In this document: piece by piece, positions 49,962 to 64,000 of the stretch | Position numbering within the stretch: the stretch's first letter is position 1 | How the letters are laid out: the number at the start of each line of letters is the position of its first letter | Assembly (NCBI GenBank): GCA_003864495.1 | Contig: ML133383.1 | Span: forward strand, 579,560 to 643,559 | DNA length: 64,000 nt | Reading direction: 5' to 3' | Origin: Nemopilema nomurai | Lineage: Eukaryota; Cnidaria; Scyphozoa; Rhizostomeae; Rhizostomatidae | Program-made: the position numbers and the translations under genes | The notes under the pieces: generated by a model | Database searches by the model: none | What the model was told of the DNA's origin: nothing | The model's input: only the letters and a program-made list of their open reading frames with translations

Positions 49962-52900
49962 ATGGCTCCCGTTGTTGCATTGGAAGTGGAGAATATGAGT
50001 CTTAATGACGATAATGAAGAAAAAGGAAATGAAGAAATGAACGAAAAGATAAAGGAGGTCGAGTCAGTATCAAAGCCTACTATTGGAATTATCTATCCGC
50101 CACCAGAAGTAAGAAGTATCCTTTCGTGAAATGAAAACTGAATTGTCATATACGACTCTGATTTCGAAAGTGAGCTGCCAGCTAGAATGTGGCTGTTTAG
50201 TTACTGGTCGTGAGCTAATTATTGGATTGCTAATATTCCTATTCCTAAGATTGCAGGTTAATATGTCTAATGATTTTAAAGGTATTGTTAAACCACTTAA
50301 ACCAATAGCTGCAACTCATTGAAGAAAGACAAGGAAGATGATTTTTAAACCAAAACTATTTATTAGCAACTATTAGCTTTTACTTCTTTGCATATTGGAA
50401 CTTTTGGTGTCACGCTTTGCCTTATTAAAGTTTTCTGACTTTGCAGTCTATATAAATGTATTACCTTTCATCAAAATACTACATATTTGATATTTAGTAT
50501 TTTGATGAAAGTTATTCAAAAATCATGATTATATAAAATTAAGAATATATAATCAACCAAAAGCATCTAAAACACCTGTTGTTAGAACATCTAAGCATAT
50601 AAACTGCAATTAATGTAGACTTTGCCCTTTTCCTTATACTTGAGGGTTCTGAAATAGGGTCTTTTGTGTCAGCTTAACATGTTATTATTAATTCAAATTA
50701 ATAGTGGGCAACGCATCTCAATTGCAACAACATTTTTAATTAGTTGCTCTCCTTGACAGAGATAAGACATTGTTGACAAAACCGCAAATTTTGTAGCAAG
50801 AAATGGTAAGCAATGCTATTTGATGTGGATTAAGATTTTAATTGATTAAGTTTTTTGTATAGAAAAGTGCTGTTGCACATATGAGAAACTGTACCATATC
50901 GAAAAGATTTTTGGTTTTGATCTTTCATACATAAAGGAATATATATGTGTATTGTGCAAAAACAAAAAGTGTTCTTTACTAGGAATCTGATTGAATATTT
51001 CACACAGCAAAAATATTAAAGAATTCATATTTAAGCAAGGTCAAAGAATTCTAATTTTTAGAGCTAAATTTAAAGTTTAATTTTTTTCAACTCAATTAAT
51101 GTTCTAGGGTTAAAGATTTGTTCCAGGGTATCAATGGTATAGAGGAGTCTAGAAAATATACTTCTTAGAAAACTTTCTTTCTTCTTCTGTTCATTTAGGC
51201 CCAGAATTCGAAGAAAGGATCAGAGCTAATGAAACAAACAACCCCAAGTTTAATTTCTTGAACCCCAATGACCCTTATCATGCATATTATCAGCATAAAA
51301 AGAAAGACTTCCATGAAAATGAACTGCAAGGTAAGCGACTCATCAACTCTTTCATTTTTACGAAGTTAGGTTTTGGTTCTTTTTGTAAGTCAAGTATGCA
51401 TTCCTTTGTCATTGACTGTTTGTGAATAATTAAATCTAATGAAGTGTGGTGTTTCCTTCTGTTTGCAAGCCTGTTTTGGGTTGTGAATTCCTCTTTAAGG
51501 TTGTCAATTTTTTAAGAATAGAAAGGACATTGAATATGCTTTTTCCCAACAGAAGAGTCAAATAGGATTTAATATAATTTTTATCGACATTTTTTGGTAA
51601 AATACCAATCAACTGATTTACATAAGTTTGTCGATTTTGGAAAAAATTTACCCACTGGTTTAAGAAAACCTGGGAAAGGACATGGAGGGAACAGTTTGGA
51701 AAGTTTCTTTTGATACTAGCACTGTTTTCTGGCTAGCAAAATGTTTTGTCATTTAGAGTGCATTTCTGACAAAGAGGCTTCTTGGAAAAACTTTCTGTAT
51801 CTATTCTTTATCTTTAATTCTGAAAAAACATGGGGCGAGTTATTGGACCATATTGATATTGTTTTGTGGCTATTAACAACATGTTATTTTTGCAGGTATC
51901 ACTTCGACAGCTCAAAAGGTAGCTCAAGCCCCACAAGCAGCCCAGATTAAAGTAAGAATATATTGTAACATGATTGCTGTATTAAGGCATATTAAGTGGT
52001 GATTTATCAATAGTTACTTTACTTTTGCCCCTTGAAAAACATAAGAAAAGCAAGCTATTTCCAAGACATTTCAAGATGTTTTGAGGGTCTTGTCACAAGT
52101 TGTATACAATAGCTTAACCTGAGCATAAGATCTTAAATTGCAAGCACAAGAATATGAGTTTATTTATTATTCCCATCTCAGAAGTGATGTATGCCAACCC
52201 ACTGTTTTTGTAATAATAGAAAGGATAACATGGTAGAAAAAATGGTGATATCAAAGGGCAATTTTTATTTTTTCAGGCTATTTTTAAAATCTTTGTGATA
52301 AATCACAATATTAATCTTCAATAAAAAAACTATTTGGTGTTTAGGTATAATAACTGTTAAAAGTAGTAAGTAGTATCCTAATATGAATATGTGATCATTT
52401 GTCCACAGCAAATCAAGCAAGCAGTTCAACAAATTGCTGAGCCAGTGGTGCCAAAAGAGCCACCGCCAGATTTTGAGTTCATCGCTGATCCGCCTTCCAT
52501 TTCTGCCATTGACTTGTGAGTCAGCTTTCGCTGTTATTCCATACACTCTTGTAAATGAGACTGACTTCTACTGAAAACGAGAGAATCTTCATTTTTATTC
52601 TTTTAGTACCATTTTTAAATGCATAAAAGCAGCTTATTCTCGGGATGATACTTTGCTAAGCTTCTGTGTTTTCCTGTTTAAACCTGTGGAATTGATCCAA
52701 TTTGCTGGTTCTATAGGACTCTATTTATGCCTTGTTTTGTATTATTAGCCTATAACTTTTGAAGTGCTATTTAAGTAATAATTCTGGATTGCTGATTCAT
52801 TCTCAACCAGGCATGCATTGGATAAACTCTATCAGCCCATTGACATACTGTATAGCTTGTAACATATGCTATGCCAAATGTTTTCCACTCGACTAGGGCT

Positions 52901-55900
52901 ATTCTCACTAAGCTGCAACTGACAGAGAACTGTTTTCTGAATTGGATCCACCATTCTTAATATGAATTTGGTTATTTTTTTATATGAACTTGGTTACTTT
53001 TCAGAGATATTGTCAAGTTGACTGCACAGTTTGTTGCAAAGAATGGCAGAACTTTTCTCACCAACCTGATTAACCGTGAACAGGTAGTGACTTAAAAGAA
53101 CCTTAGGATGTGATTTCTTTCTTTTGTATTAACTCTTGCTGTTGATATGAATACCTTAGTATATACATGAAATTGCAGGTGCAACAAAAGTTTAGAGGAA
53201 ATTAATTTAAGGTATTTTTCAAAAGGAATTGAGTTTCAATTACAATATTAAAAAGAAGTTTTTACTCTCAAATGCACATTCAATAACATTAATAAAGGAC
53301 TTTTTTACTTAGTTTTTTTTAGAATTGATCATACAGAGGCTTTCTTGTAGAGACATCAGAACTGTTAGATATTGCAGTGAAGAATTTTAGAGTCATGAAA
53401 AGATTTTAGTCTTAATTCTTCCTCCTGTATCCACTGTATAAACATACAGGATTTAAGAAATCATTAATCTAGGGCTATCAAAAAGCATCAGCAAATAGTT
53501 TGACTATAAATGCTTGCTTTTTTCCCAGAGAAACTACCAGTTTGATTTCCTCAGACCACAGCACAGTCTGTTTCAATATTTCACCAAGCTCGTTGAGCAG
53601 TACACCAAGGTATGAGGTCAAAGCTTATTGGGCAGGCAGCCAACACGCAATCTTTTTAAGGCTGATTGCAGCGAAAATTTCATTAAATGTAGATATAGAA
53701 AAGTGGTTGAAAAAATCAGAGTATTTTTATTTCTTGAAGTAGCTCAGACTAACCAATGTTGATTATGTGGCTTTCTACATGATAATTTGACTGTTTAAGT
53801 TAATGACACAAATTTTGTTCAATAATTGTAAATTAAATGTAAATTCTATTGATACAAATTTTGTCAATAATGTAGACTTGATTCTCTATCTGGTAATTTC
53901 AATCTTAAACAATGATTAAGCTTGTGTGATGTTGTCCTCAGTGATTGAACCCAGTTTGCTCTATGCTAATGCCTCTGCTTTTCAGAAGGAAAATTTTGTC
54001 TATCAATCTGTTTTTGTCTAGGTTTTGTTACCTTCTTCGGATCTCGACAAAAAGTTAAAGGAGAGTGTCAGTGACCCCTTTAAGGTTTGTTCACAAAATA
54101 TAATTAACTGTTTTTCAATTGTCATTCAGAACATCTACCTTTTGATGGTCCAAAACTGCATTTCATCCAAAAGTTGTATGTTTTATTTCTCGAAGTCTTG
54201 TTTATTTCAACTCGATGTTCCCCTGCCTGGCTTTTGTCAAATTCAAAAAAATGTTTTTCAATCTGGCTGCTTTACCATTCAGCTTGTTGATATTGAAGTT
54301 TTGATTTTTTGCTTCTCCTGCCTAGGTGTACGAACTTGTACAGCATCGAGTGGAGTGGGCAAGATATCAGGAGAGGGAAAGGAGAAAGGAGGAGGAAGAA
54401 CGAGAACGCGAGAGAGGTATAGAGAATTGGCCTAAGTCAGGTCGCTCTGAACCTCATGAGATCGATATCATTGTCAACTGTGATGCATTGCGATCAGCAG
54501 TGATGGTGGCGACTTGACATGCTGATGTCCTCTTTTGACTTCTCTATTTTATGATGTTTTAGTCAGACTCTCGTGTAACTTGAATTTTTCAACACCAAAG
54601 CGTGTTTTGAGTTGCGTGAAGATTTGGTGCATGAGAATTATTTGAGATTGAAACACGTTATTTTTGAGGACCATGCTTGTACACAATTGATATCTTTTTT
54701 TGTTAGCTTCTGTGTGTTTTAGTGCTTAGGTTTTCTGTTTTTGCGCATTAATGCACATATTTCTTATAGTTTTACAATTATTATTGTATGCTATATGTAT
54801 AGCCTACTTTTGTATGAGATATATAGTGTCATATAAGGCTTAGTTTTCATTTACCACCGTCCAAGGACTATTAGCATTGAATGTGCTCCAGGTTTAATGT
54901 TATCACATTGTTGATTTGTCCTTGACAGTATTCTAAATCTTCTTTTCCAGTTGCCTTTGCTCAAGTTGATTGGCATGATTTCGTGGTTGTGGAAACAGTT
55001 AATTTCAGGGAGGATGAAATCGGTAATCAGTTGGATAGTCTCTTGTCAATTAACTAACCCTGATTGGATAGCTAAAAAGCTTAATAATGGCCTCATCTCA
55101 TTTGGCCAGCATCATATGGAATGAGAACAAAGCCCCTGGCTCAGTGTAATGCGTTGAAAGTAGGGTAGCTTGCTTTGTTTTTGCTCCATCTTATTCTTTA
55201 CAACCCTATTCTAAACAGGGGATTGCTGTATGGTTATCGAATTTGAAGCTACTCCTGAGAATGGCTCTTGCGTCAGCCTTGCCTTTTCAGTTACAGTTTG
55301 TTTAGGTTAACCGGCGAAACGGCATTGAGTGAATGACATTTTCTTTGTAGCAAATCTCCCACCGCCGGTTACATTGGAGCAGCTTGGAGCTAGGATTCTT
55401 GCGCAAGAAAGATTCGAACGCATGCAGGTATTTCACAACAGATGATAAATCGTGATTAATTGCTTCGTTGTTGTATTTTTCTTTCGATTTGGCTGTTTTC
55501 TTGTACAAAGCTCTGTTGCGAATGTAGTTGAATCGACTTAGATCGAAGCTTTCATTGTTTCAAGCTGCCATTCTAGTGGAAAAATGAAAAGAGAAATATT
55601 TAGGACGGGCTAAGAAGTTACTTATAGTTGATGATTGGTGATTAAAGATTGATTGAAGATTTTGATGCCTCTGTAATCATTGCAGGAAACTGGCGAAATC
55701 AATGCAGAGGAGATGGAGATGGAAGTAGAAGATGACGACGAAGAAGAAACGGTCGCAGGCCAAACCGGCTTCGAGAAGTCCAATGTAAGGCGCCTTTTTC
55801 ACGTTGCTTCCTTTTACTTTAAAAGCAAAAGCAAAATCAATTTTAAAGCGAAATTGGCTTCGATGATGTCAATTTGTCATCTCCTGACTCCGTCTTCCAA

Positions 55901-58900
55901 TGGGTAACTAGGTGTTTTTTTATCACAGGCTGGAAGAGACGGCAACAGACCACCATCGCCGCCGCACCCACCATCCGCCGAGATGAAACAGCCTCCATTG
56001 CCGCCGACGGCTCCAGGCCCCAATGTCAACATTCGTAGAGACTACGACCCGAAGGCCCCTAAGCCGCCACCGCCGTCAAGTGCTCCTCCGCCAGATAAGT
56101 ACTTGATATCTCCATTGACCGGGGAGAAAGTTCCGGCAGAAGCTATGGCTGAGCACATGAAGATCAATCTTTTGGACCCCCGGTGGAAGGAGCTTAAGCA
56201 AAGGGCGGCCGATGAGAAGCGGCAGCAAGAACAGATGTTTGCCGAAGGTATTTCCTTGTTTGCTTGTCTTAATTTTGAAACTGTCTGAATCAGCCTTTCG
56301 ATAAAACTGGTTACAAATTGATGCAAATCAAGGATTAGCTTGCTCTTGATTCTGTAGCAACTGGGTCAAAAATGTTCGTTAGAATATGACTCTATGTCTC
56401 CTTCTTAATTCAACAGTTATCGAAAGAAATATTTTTGGGACTCTAAGATTCCTTCTTTATTCTCTTGGAGACATTCACTGTTAATTTTTTGAGAAATTAC
56501 GTTGGGTTGAAGTCAGTGATTATTATTTGGTTTTATGGTTGATGTCTTTTGTGGTAGGTGTGTCTGTTGGCTCAACTTTGAAAGATCTAGCCCAATACCG
56601 TCCCGACATCTTCGGTGTTGGAGCCGAGGAAATAATGATCGGGAAGAAAGCCGGCGAAGAGGAGAGGCGGGGAGACAAGGTTGTCTGGGACGGACACACA
56701 GCCAGTATGGAGCGTGCCACCAAACTGGCGCAGGCGAACATCACTCTGGAGGAGCAAATCGAGGCCATTCACAAGGCCAAAGGACTCATGTAGGTCACGA
56801 GTTGCGCTCCTTGCATAATTATTCCATCAAATTATCATATGCATAGAAGTATAACCTTGTCTTGATTCAGCTGTCACGCGTGTTTGAATAAAGGTTAATC
56901 CTGTTTACCATTTTTCAGTGCGACGGATGAGGAGGGGAAGATCGGCCCATCTGTGCCAAAACCACCGGACGCTTATGACATGGCCCCCAGGCCACTACCC
57001 CCGCAGATGTCCAGATCTGCTGAGCCCCCAAAAAGGCCAGAGCCACCAAAGCACCCAGAACCTCCACCCCCAATGCAACCACCACCGTTACTGCCCCCTT
57101 CCAATCAAGGAAACCCCCACGGTGACCATCCCTCTATGGGTTTGCCTCCCCCACCTATTTTACCTCCCCCTGTTCCGCCACTAGTGATGCAGCCTCCTAT
57201 TCCACCTCCAAATGTGAAACCCGGGCTGCTTGGTAAGCAACCTTTTTTCTACTAAATATTATCTCTTAGTATTGTTAACTTTGAATTTAGTCGAGTTCAC
57301 CTAAATGACTTTGTCCCTTCAAAAATCGTAACTACTTCAAAAACTGTCTGATTTTTCACCCTTTTTCTCTTACATATTTTGTGTTTTGAACTTTTTGTCT
57401 TAAAGATCTAGCTTCATATTTTCAATGTCGTTGTTTTTCTTGTAAATTTTTCCGTCCGTTTTTTATATAAATTTAGAGTTTTTTCAGCATCATCGTCACG
57501 TCCAATTATTCTGTATTTGCAGGACTGGCTCCCGGACAAGCACCTCCAGGAGTTCCAATGCCCCCCGTCCCTCTTCCTCAAGGCCTACCACAACCAATGC
57601 CACCTCCACAAATACCAGAAAGCATGCAGGAGGATAGGTCAGATGAGCCTTTTGCCAAGCGTTTTCGAATGGACGCTGATAACGAGCTGATGGGCGAGCA
57701 GGAATTCTTGGCCACGCACCCAAGTCCGGTTACTTTCAAGGTGCAAGTTCCGGACATGAGAGAAAAGACGGAATGGAGATGCCATGGCCAGACTTTGACC
57801 CTTACTCTGCCGTTAACCGACCAGGTACTAAATGGGCGTTTGTTTTGATTTATGGAAAGTCTCAACCGAACACGAAGGCTTCTCATCCTGCCAACAATGC
57901 CCTAGGCAAAAGGGGTGAAATGCATTCAAATAACTGCTTTATGACGGGCTGGTGTTCTAGGGAAGAAGCACTGGTTTGAATTCAGACTTGCTAGAGCTTT
58001 TCGCCAGGCACTGATCAGTTACAAAAACATCGGGCTAATCATCGAGAACCCATAACAAAAGTGTGTGTGTATTTGATTTGGAGCTCGATTTACCAATTCT
58101 GAATTGCAGTTAGCCGCTTTTGATTGTGGAATTTAGTACCGATGCTAGGTTATCGATGTCGAGTTCCTGTTTGGACGCACGTTATCTGCACCCCGAGGAC
58201 ATCAAAACGCGCGCTTCTCATATCAGATGCGGTGGTGGATTTAAAACCGTGTTGATGACTATCACTTTATATGTGATCCGTTTGTGTCTTGTAGCCGCGA
58301 TGTGTTAGCGATAAGCTTAAGCAAACTGATTGATTTTCCACCCGTTTGAAGTTCAATATCTCTAGATCCAAAGTTTGTTTGGAACTGCATTTTCTTAATC
58401 AGTTTTAAGCTCTCTGTTGGTGACCAAAGTCTACTATCGCAGTACGTTCATTGGTGCTTTCAGTGAATGTTACGTCATTTTTACCTTGTTTCCAGATCTC
58501 TGTCATCAAGGCTAAGGTCCATGATGCAACTGGTATGCCAGCTGGAAAACAGAAGCTTCAAATCGAGGTCAGTCGGTCATTTTGTTCTTACCTCGTATTC
58601 AAACGTCTAACAAGTAAACTTAGATATGTAAGGTGCAGTCTTATTGTAGTCAATATGTAACGTTCAATAGAAAAATCTACGTAGAGCGTTTTTGGTGATT
58701 ATATTTGAGATTGTAATATTAAACGCTGTCACTCCTGTATGAACCAAATGTTCTTTGATAATTGTGATCCAAATGGAATTTTATAGTACGAATGTACAAG
58801 TTCACTTACAAGAAATAGCAAGGATTAAGACCTGGATTTTTAGTCATTTTGAATCGGTGAAATATTGATCGCACTATAATAACATTAAATTATTTATTTA

Positions 58901-59014
58901 TTCTCTTTACAGACCATGTTCATTAAAGACTCCAACACTCTGGCTTTCTACAACTTCACATCAAATACATCGGTCGGCTTGCAGCTGAAGGAGCGTGGTG
59001 GAAGAAAGAAATAA
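49962..59014 (+). CDS. SF3A1: Splicing factor 3A subunit 1 (SF3a120), 18 coding exons, 796 aa
   Basis: Exons: 49962-50115, 50767-50805, 51199-51330, 51896-51951, 52409-52515, 53005-53083, 53529-53609, 54022-54084, 54326-54416, 54951-55022, 55351-55427, 55686-55784, 55929-56247, 56558-56789, 56919-57232, 57523-57824, 58496-58567, 58913-59014; phases agree. Part of the U2 snRNP SF3a complex (with SF3A2 and SF3A3) that stabilises U2 on the branch point. SURP module 1 is near residues 48-105 (IIYPPPEV, NFLNPNDPYHAYY) and SURP 2 near 155-215 (EFIADPPSISAIDL). A charged helix (RERERRKEEEERERER), an acidic stretch, the proline-rich middle and a C-terminal ubiquitin-like domain ending KERGGRKK follow. 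Length and order match the animal family. The 5' donor of exon 1 uses AGAA|gtatcc rather than the stronger-looking gtaaga 7 bases earlier, because only that keeps VRNIVDK. Confidence 0.97.
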
Positions 59015-61131
59015 CTTCCGAACTTTCCTTTGAAAACAGTCCTTTAGGTAACCTTCAAGATGTTGCCAATTCTTCTTGGGGATTCTCAGAATTCCATGTT
59101 TTTCATGGAAGTCGATCCATACATTGCGGAAGAAGAGTCGGCATGTGGGGTTTACAAATGGCTTCATAAATGTACACTACTGATCTATACTAGGTATCAA
59201 TGGTGTTTTTTCTTAGTATTCCATTGATGAGATCAGTTACATGTAAAAAACTTTTCAGGGATACTGACTGGAGAAGCTGAACTCTCGCAGCATGTCTAAG
59301 ATTTCTGGCACATAAGCTTATTTCTTGATATGTAACCTCAGGCTTCAAGCTTTCACTAGTTTATGCTATGCTGTAGCGCATTTCCGTAAAAGACGATTTT
59401 TAACAACACATTCGTCATTCATCTGTGTTATTCTGTGCTTCTTCTCTGTCCAAAACATTCCCAGTGATAAAGGTCACCAGTTTGAAAGCATCAGTTAAGC
59501 TATTTTTTTTGGAATCTACATTTATGTCACCTATTCTTCTTCAGAAATCGCGATTATCAACGTGAAATTGGAAGCGACTTGAATCTGATTTTGCTCTGTT
59601 AAAGGCTCGCCCTTTTTGTAGTTGAAGCTATTGACGAAAATGGTTTTTCAATGTCTTTGGTGCCATGCCCCACGAAAAAGAACATGTCTGTTTAAACGGT
59701 GCCTACCAGCTCCACTCTACCTATTACTTTTTTATAAATATAATCTTCGCATTTTCCGGGTTTGACTTGTAGCGTACCAAACAAAGATATATATCTAGTA
59801 ATTAGACTGCCATAAACATGGTAATGTAGCAAACAATTATGATCAATAATCTTGCGGGCAGACTGATTTTTTTAGTGTGGAAGGAATGGAATTTAAAAGC
59901 ATAAACTGAAGCTTAAAACTTGTTTGTCTTCTAAGCTATTTATGAAACTTGACATAACAGTTTTACACCCCTCTGATGTTTGTTGAAGATTCGAGAGTAA
60001 CAGATTTGAAAACGGCACTTTCTACATTAAAAGCATCCTTGCAAGCACTACAAGTTTGCCTGAAAGAAGAAATATTAGAAGTGTTCATGGGATGAATCTA
60101 TTTCTTGTTACAACCGTATTGAGTATTCAGAGCTTATCAGATTTCGATTAATTGCGAAGTGATGTTTTCTTGCATGATAAGAAAGCCAAAAATAATGGCA
60201 CGGAAGCATCTTCAGTAATATCAAACTCAATCATCATCTAGGCCCATTTTTGGCAGGGCAAACACTAAACTGTCTTTTCAGTAACATTGGACAGTTAAGC
60301 TCTCGTCCTTACAATCTACTTAACAACAGTGTCATGTTCTCTAGCAGAATTAGCTACATGGACCAAGAACATACCATAACTGAGGAATATAAAGCACTTT
60401 AGCCATGAGGCTCCTTGCACATTACTTACTCCATATTCGTTAACATCATGCGCCTAAGAAAAGATTTATAATTACTTCTGTTTAGAAAGACGCCACCTTT
60501 CTTATCAACAGTAAGTCTTTTAATTGCAATGTTTTTAAATGAATCCTAGAATTTACGGTATCTATAAACCTCCTAATTCTTCAAAAGATGTGGAATGGTC
60601 AGATAATTTCAATGATAAACTAAGGAGCTTCATAAATTAGCCACTTTCAACCCTGAGCTTATAATCAGGGTACTTATAATCAGGGTACTTATAATCAGGG
60701 TATACTTTTTCGCCCCATCATGTTTCTGATCGCCAACAACAACAGCAACGCAGCAACAGGTGCCTATCGTTTTAGCAACAGGCCTAGCCGCAAACTAAAA
60801 ACTACTCAACGGTTGTTGTTTGTTTTTGACATCAGAGATGTAACTTCAGTGCGGTAATTGCCTTCTTTTTCAATGCCTTGTTTTTATCAATATTATTAGC
60901 CTGTGTAAAGATAATTTTAGTCTTGCCAAAACTTTGTTGGTGATTGAGCAAGTTGTACAACAATTGTACGCTAAGCACAAAATGCATTTCAGTTCTCTAA
61001 AGCTAGCCTAGTTTGCAGTCAGTTTTTAATCAACATTTGCTATAGTTTTTACTGTGATGAAATATTTTTATTTCCTTAAAGGGTTCGGCTGAGATACAGT
61101 ATAGTACTGAAGGCTGGAATAAACGCAAAAA
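59015..61131. other. Intergenic region SF3A1-BBS2
   Basis: AT-rich spacer with the SF3A1 3' UTR on the left and the BBS2 promoter and 5' UTR on the right. It contains a small 15-bp repeat at 60661-60705. No coding exon was supported on either strand. Confidence 0.55.
60661..60705. repeat. Tandem repeat, 3 x 15 bp
   Basis: Three copies of ATAATCAGGGTACTT, the last with a changed end. Intergenic; no function apparent. Confidence 0.9.
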
Positions 61132-63023
61132 ATGTTGGCCCCAATCTTTACATTGAAGCTAAATCACAAAATTCATCCACGGATGGTTGCAATTGGGAAG
61201 TATGATGGCAAACACCCTTGTTTAACTGCAGCAACCACTGCAAACAAGGTAATTAAGAAACCTAATTAAAATGTTGCTTGTCTGCTTAAATAGAATCTCA
61301 CATGTTATACAAAGAATCTGAATTTTTTTTATAATTTCTTGCATTATGCTCAAGGCTATTTCCAAGCATAATCAAGCTCTGTATAAAATGTAGGTATGTT
61401 TTAATTTTTCATGACAAAGAAAAACTAGCCTTTTAAAAAAGTATAATTTTTGCTAGAAGCAATGATCCCCAAGGCTATAAGAGATAGACCAATAGTACTA
61501 TCAATTTACTTTTTTCCAAAACCTTGTTTCTTTAACCAGATTTTTATGATGTAAAGTATTCAATTCTTTCTTCCAGGTCTTTATTCATAACCCTCACACA
61601 AGATTGGCTAAAGGAGGCCGACTTGAAACAGCAACTGGCACTTCTTCTGATATTAGTTTACTGAACATAAATCAGCATGTCAATGCAATTACTACTGGGT
61701 CCTTGGATGAAAGTGAGCGTGATATCTTGTTTGTTGGAACACCAACCAATCTTCTGGCATATGATGTAGAAAACAATTCAGATCTCTTTTACAAAGATGT
61801 AAGTCTATATTTTGAATGATCTAAAATTTATTTTGCTGTGTTTTAGATGTCTTGCAGTAAAAGCCAGATATATTTATTTTAAAATTGAGGATTTTTACCT
61901 TGAGTTGTTAAAAAAGTATTTAAAAAATTGGCTAGAGTTTAAAAAGCTATATTTCTGGAATTCCGTTGTTTTTTTTTGTCCTAGGATTATGGGAGCTGAA
62001 AGTGAAATATTTCATAATTTTTTACATTGCAAGCAGATTTTTTTGTTTTAACAAGAGCAATAACTAGCTTCTACTCTGTTTTAATCTGTTAGGTGCCAGA
62101 TGGGGTAAATTCGTTACTTGTTGGCCAGATTGGGACTGACCCAACTCCAATGATAATCGCCGGTGGCAACTGCTCTGTACAGGGTTACAATGCTGATGGA
62201 GATGATAACTTCTGGACGGTAATGAGATTGTAATCATTACTCAGAATAGTATCTTTCTTTCTCATGTTGATAATTGATGTTGATGATGCTGCAAAGATGA
62301 TTTACACTTATCACTCATTTTAAACTGTTTATACCTCATGGTAATGTTCATAGAAACAATCCGAAAATTTACTCTTCAAATCTAAAGATAAGATTCCTTA
62401 AATCACACATCTTAAAGCTCTCTAAACCGCTCTCCTAAATTGCATTATTCAGCCAATGCTTGGAATGGTGTGCAACTGCACGCCCATGTCTTGGCACATG
62501 CCACCTATTGCTTAGAAGTACAGTTTGGATGTTATAGCATCACTTTTCTGAAGAGCCTTTTATTTAAACAGAATGAGGCTCTAGTTGCCTGAAAAATCAT
62601 CATTGGTGGTATTCTGTACTTCTTGTAAGTCCTATTGCATTCTTCAGTAAATGATTTCAAATATCTTTTCAAATAGCTTTTGAAAAATCCAGCACTCTAT
62701 ATTTCAGGTAACTGGTGACAATGTCTGCTCATTGGCTTTGAGTGATTTCAATGAAGATGGCTACTCTGAGGTTTGCTTAAAATGTCATCAGATTTCATGA
62801 TTTTTCTTTTGTCAAATTTTTGTGAAGTCAGGTGTGTGTTGGCTGTCTTTCATTTGCTAAGAGGTAGAGAGCTGAAAAAAGATTTAAATGATAAAATACA
62901 CTTTTCATGCGATTAGTCTCTATAAATACCAACTTTTTTATATAGTTGCTTGTTGGTTCAGAGGATTATGACATTCGAGTTTTCAAGGAGGATGAGATTA
63001 TTGCAGAAATGACAGAAACTGAG
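61132..63023 (+). CDS. BBS2: BBS2, BBSome subunit (5' part; gene runs off the window)
   Basis: Five coding exons, all phase 0: 61132-61248, 61577-61798, 62093-62218, 62708-62770, 62946-63023, giving the first 202 residues. The N-terminus ([20 protein letters not shown]) and blocks such as [15 protein letters not shown] and [18 protein letters not shown] are diagnostic of Bardet-Biedl syndrome 2 protein. This part forms the N-terminal beta-propeller. BBS2 is a core subunit of the BBSome, which carries membrane cargo into and out of cilia. The start ATG is preceded by an A-rich stretch and opens directly into the conserved sequence. The last exon ends in a donor (GAG, then gtatta) and the next exon must lie beyond 64000. 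Confidence 0.96.
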
Positions 63024-64000
63024 GTATTAAAACATTTAATTTTTTCAAACATTTATCTTTGCCTATCTCTCAGGTTTTCCTGTTAATCCACTCCAGTATA
63101 GCTTTTAGTCTACTAACATGGCATGTCTTTAGTCCACAGCATGTTAAGGAGTGTGGTTGTTTAGTAGGTAGTGTGTTGGTGTATATTATTCTAAGTTAGA
63201 CACTCTACATTCAGTTCAAAGCAGATAAATTGTTCTTTTAAATGGTTGCTTGAAGCTAAAGAATGTGGGATTTGTTTGGGAGACCAGCTAAACTTACTAA
63301 TGTTTCTGTCTACTCTTTAACCTCAAGGTCATAATAGTCTTTTGAAGCATTCACTTGAAAGGGGCCCCTGTTTCTGATAAATACCTACTGCCCAATGACT
63401 CACCTTCGGACAGGGTACAGGTCACAGTTCTCCAGTTTTTTCAAATTTTTTGAAAATGTCATTAAATAGCGACACTAAAGAGTTGCCATACTTTGAATGC
63501 TCTGTCATTTTTCTAGCGGACCCTAGGTTCATTGATTTGAAAGTAAACACAACTAATTTGGCAATTCTTTATCTATGCAGTGACCATTTACCAATGAGCC
63601 CATGGGGCCTGGCCAAGAGGTCCCCTGAAGTTTTTAATTCTAGGGGGCCCCAAACAGAATTTTGAAAAGCCAATGTAAAGTGCTATTGACGAATTGAGTA
63701 GCCTGACATGAAATTCTTTGGCAATTTTTCGAGGACTCCATCAACTTTGGACCCAGGGCCCCAGCAGATATGTGGGCAGTAAATGCGTCCCTGCATCTAT
63801 GGCCATTCAAGCTTGCTTAGAAACAATTATCCCATCTCTTATGGGACGCCAGTCCCTTATTACTGATTTTTCTCAATCATTCCCAATCAAAAATTTTCCC
63901 TGTGACTGCAGTGTTTACAGTGAACATATTTGATCATATGGCGGGCGCACCCCAAACATCTCTTTCCCCGCCCTTTCATTGAACCGAACCAATTGATGAA
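63024..64000. other. Intron 5 of BBS2 (incomplete)
   Basis: No BBS2-like exon is visible from the donor at 63024 to the window end. An open frame at about 63450-63665 has no family similarity I recognise and no splice context linking it to BBS2. Confidence 0.6.

Noticed and set aside
56535..57255. Overlapping frames on both strands in the SF3A1 proline-rich region
   Set aside because: Shadow frames of a proline- and charge-rich coding sequence; only the SF3A1 frame joins in phase.

Overview
The window is eukaryotic DNA from an animal. Genes are split into many short exons with GT-AG introns, spacers are AT-rich, and the gene set (PIWI, FICD, SF3A1, BBS2, secreted collagen-like proteins) is metazoan. 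Compact genes, many short minisatellites in introns, and small secreted collagenous proteins that I cannot place among vertebrate families would fit a cnidarian such as a sea anemone or coral. That placement is an inference; no marker in the window proves it. No bacterial-type operons, CRISPR arrays, rRNA, tRNA or intact transposons were recognised.

Left part (1-29 kb): a probable last coding exon of an unidentified + strand gene lies at 171-299. It is followed by two related genes for short secreted collagen-like proteins in head-to-head orientation: A on the - strand (11822 to 3732, 270 aa) and B on the + strand (21258 to 26899, 242 aa). Three middle exons have the same sizes in both genes (31, 17 and 22 codons, all phase 0), the last coding blocks are 142 residues in both, and both end in the same unassigned Trp/Cys tail with a terminal Cys-Cys pair. 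About 9.4 kb of AT-rich DNA separates them. Intron 1 of gene B holds an open, phase-compatible segment that could splice to the signal-peptide exon and give an 82-residue cysteine-rich secreted peptide. It also holds a possible antisense exon.

Right part (29-64 kb): four conserved + strand genes stand in a row. (1) A complete PIWI-subfamily Argonaute in 27 coding exons (29189-44586, 860 aa) with the Asp-Asp-His catalytic triad. (2) FICD, the ER Fic-domain AMPylase/deAMPylase of BiP (46370-49236), with a one-base frameshift between the TPR region and the Fic domain. (3) SF3A1, a U2 snRNP splicing subunit, in 18 exons (49962-59014, 796 aa). (4) The 5' five exons of BBS2, a BBSome subunit of cilia (61132 to beyond the window). 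These four have unrelated roles (piRNA silencing, ER proteostasis, splicing, ciliary trafficking), so the neighbourhood is probably positional. Exon borders were set by hand from splice signals, reading phase and family similarity; all junctions given keep the frame except the noted FICD break.
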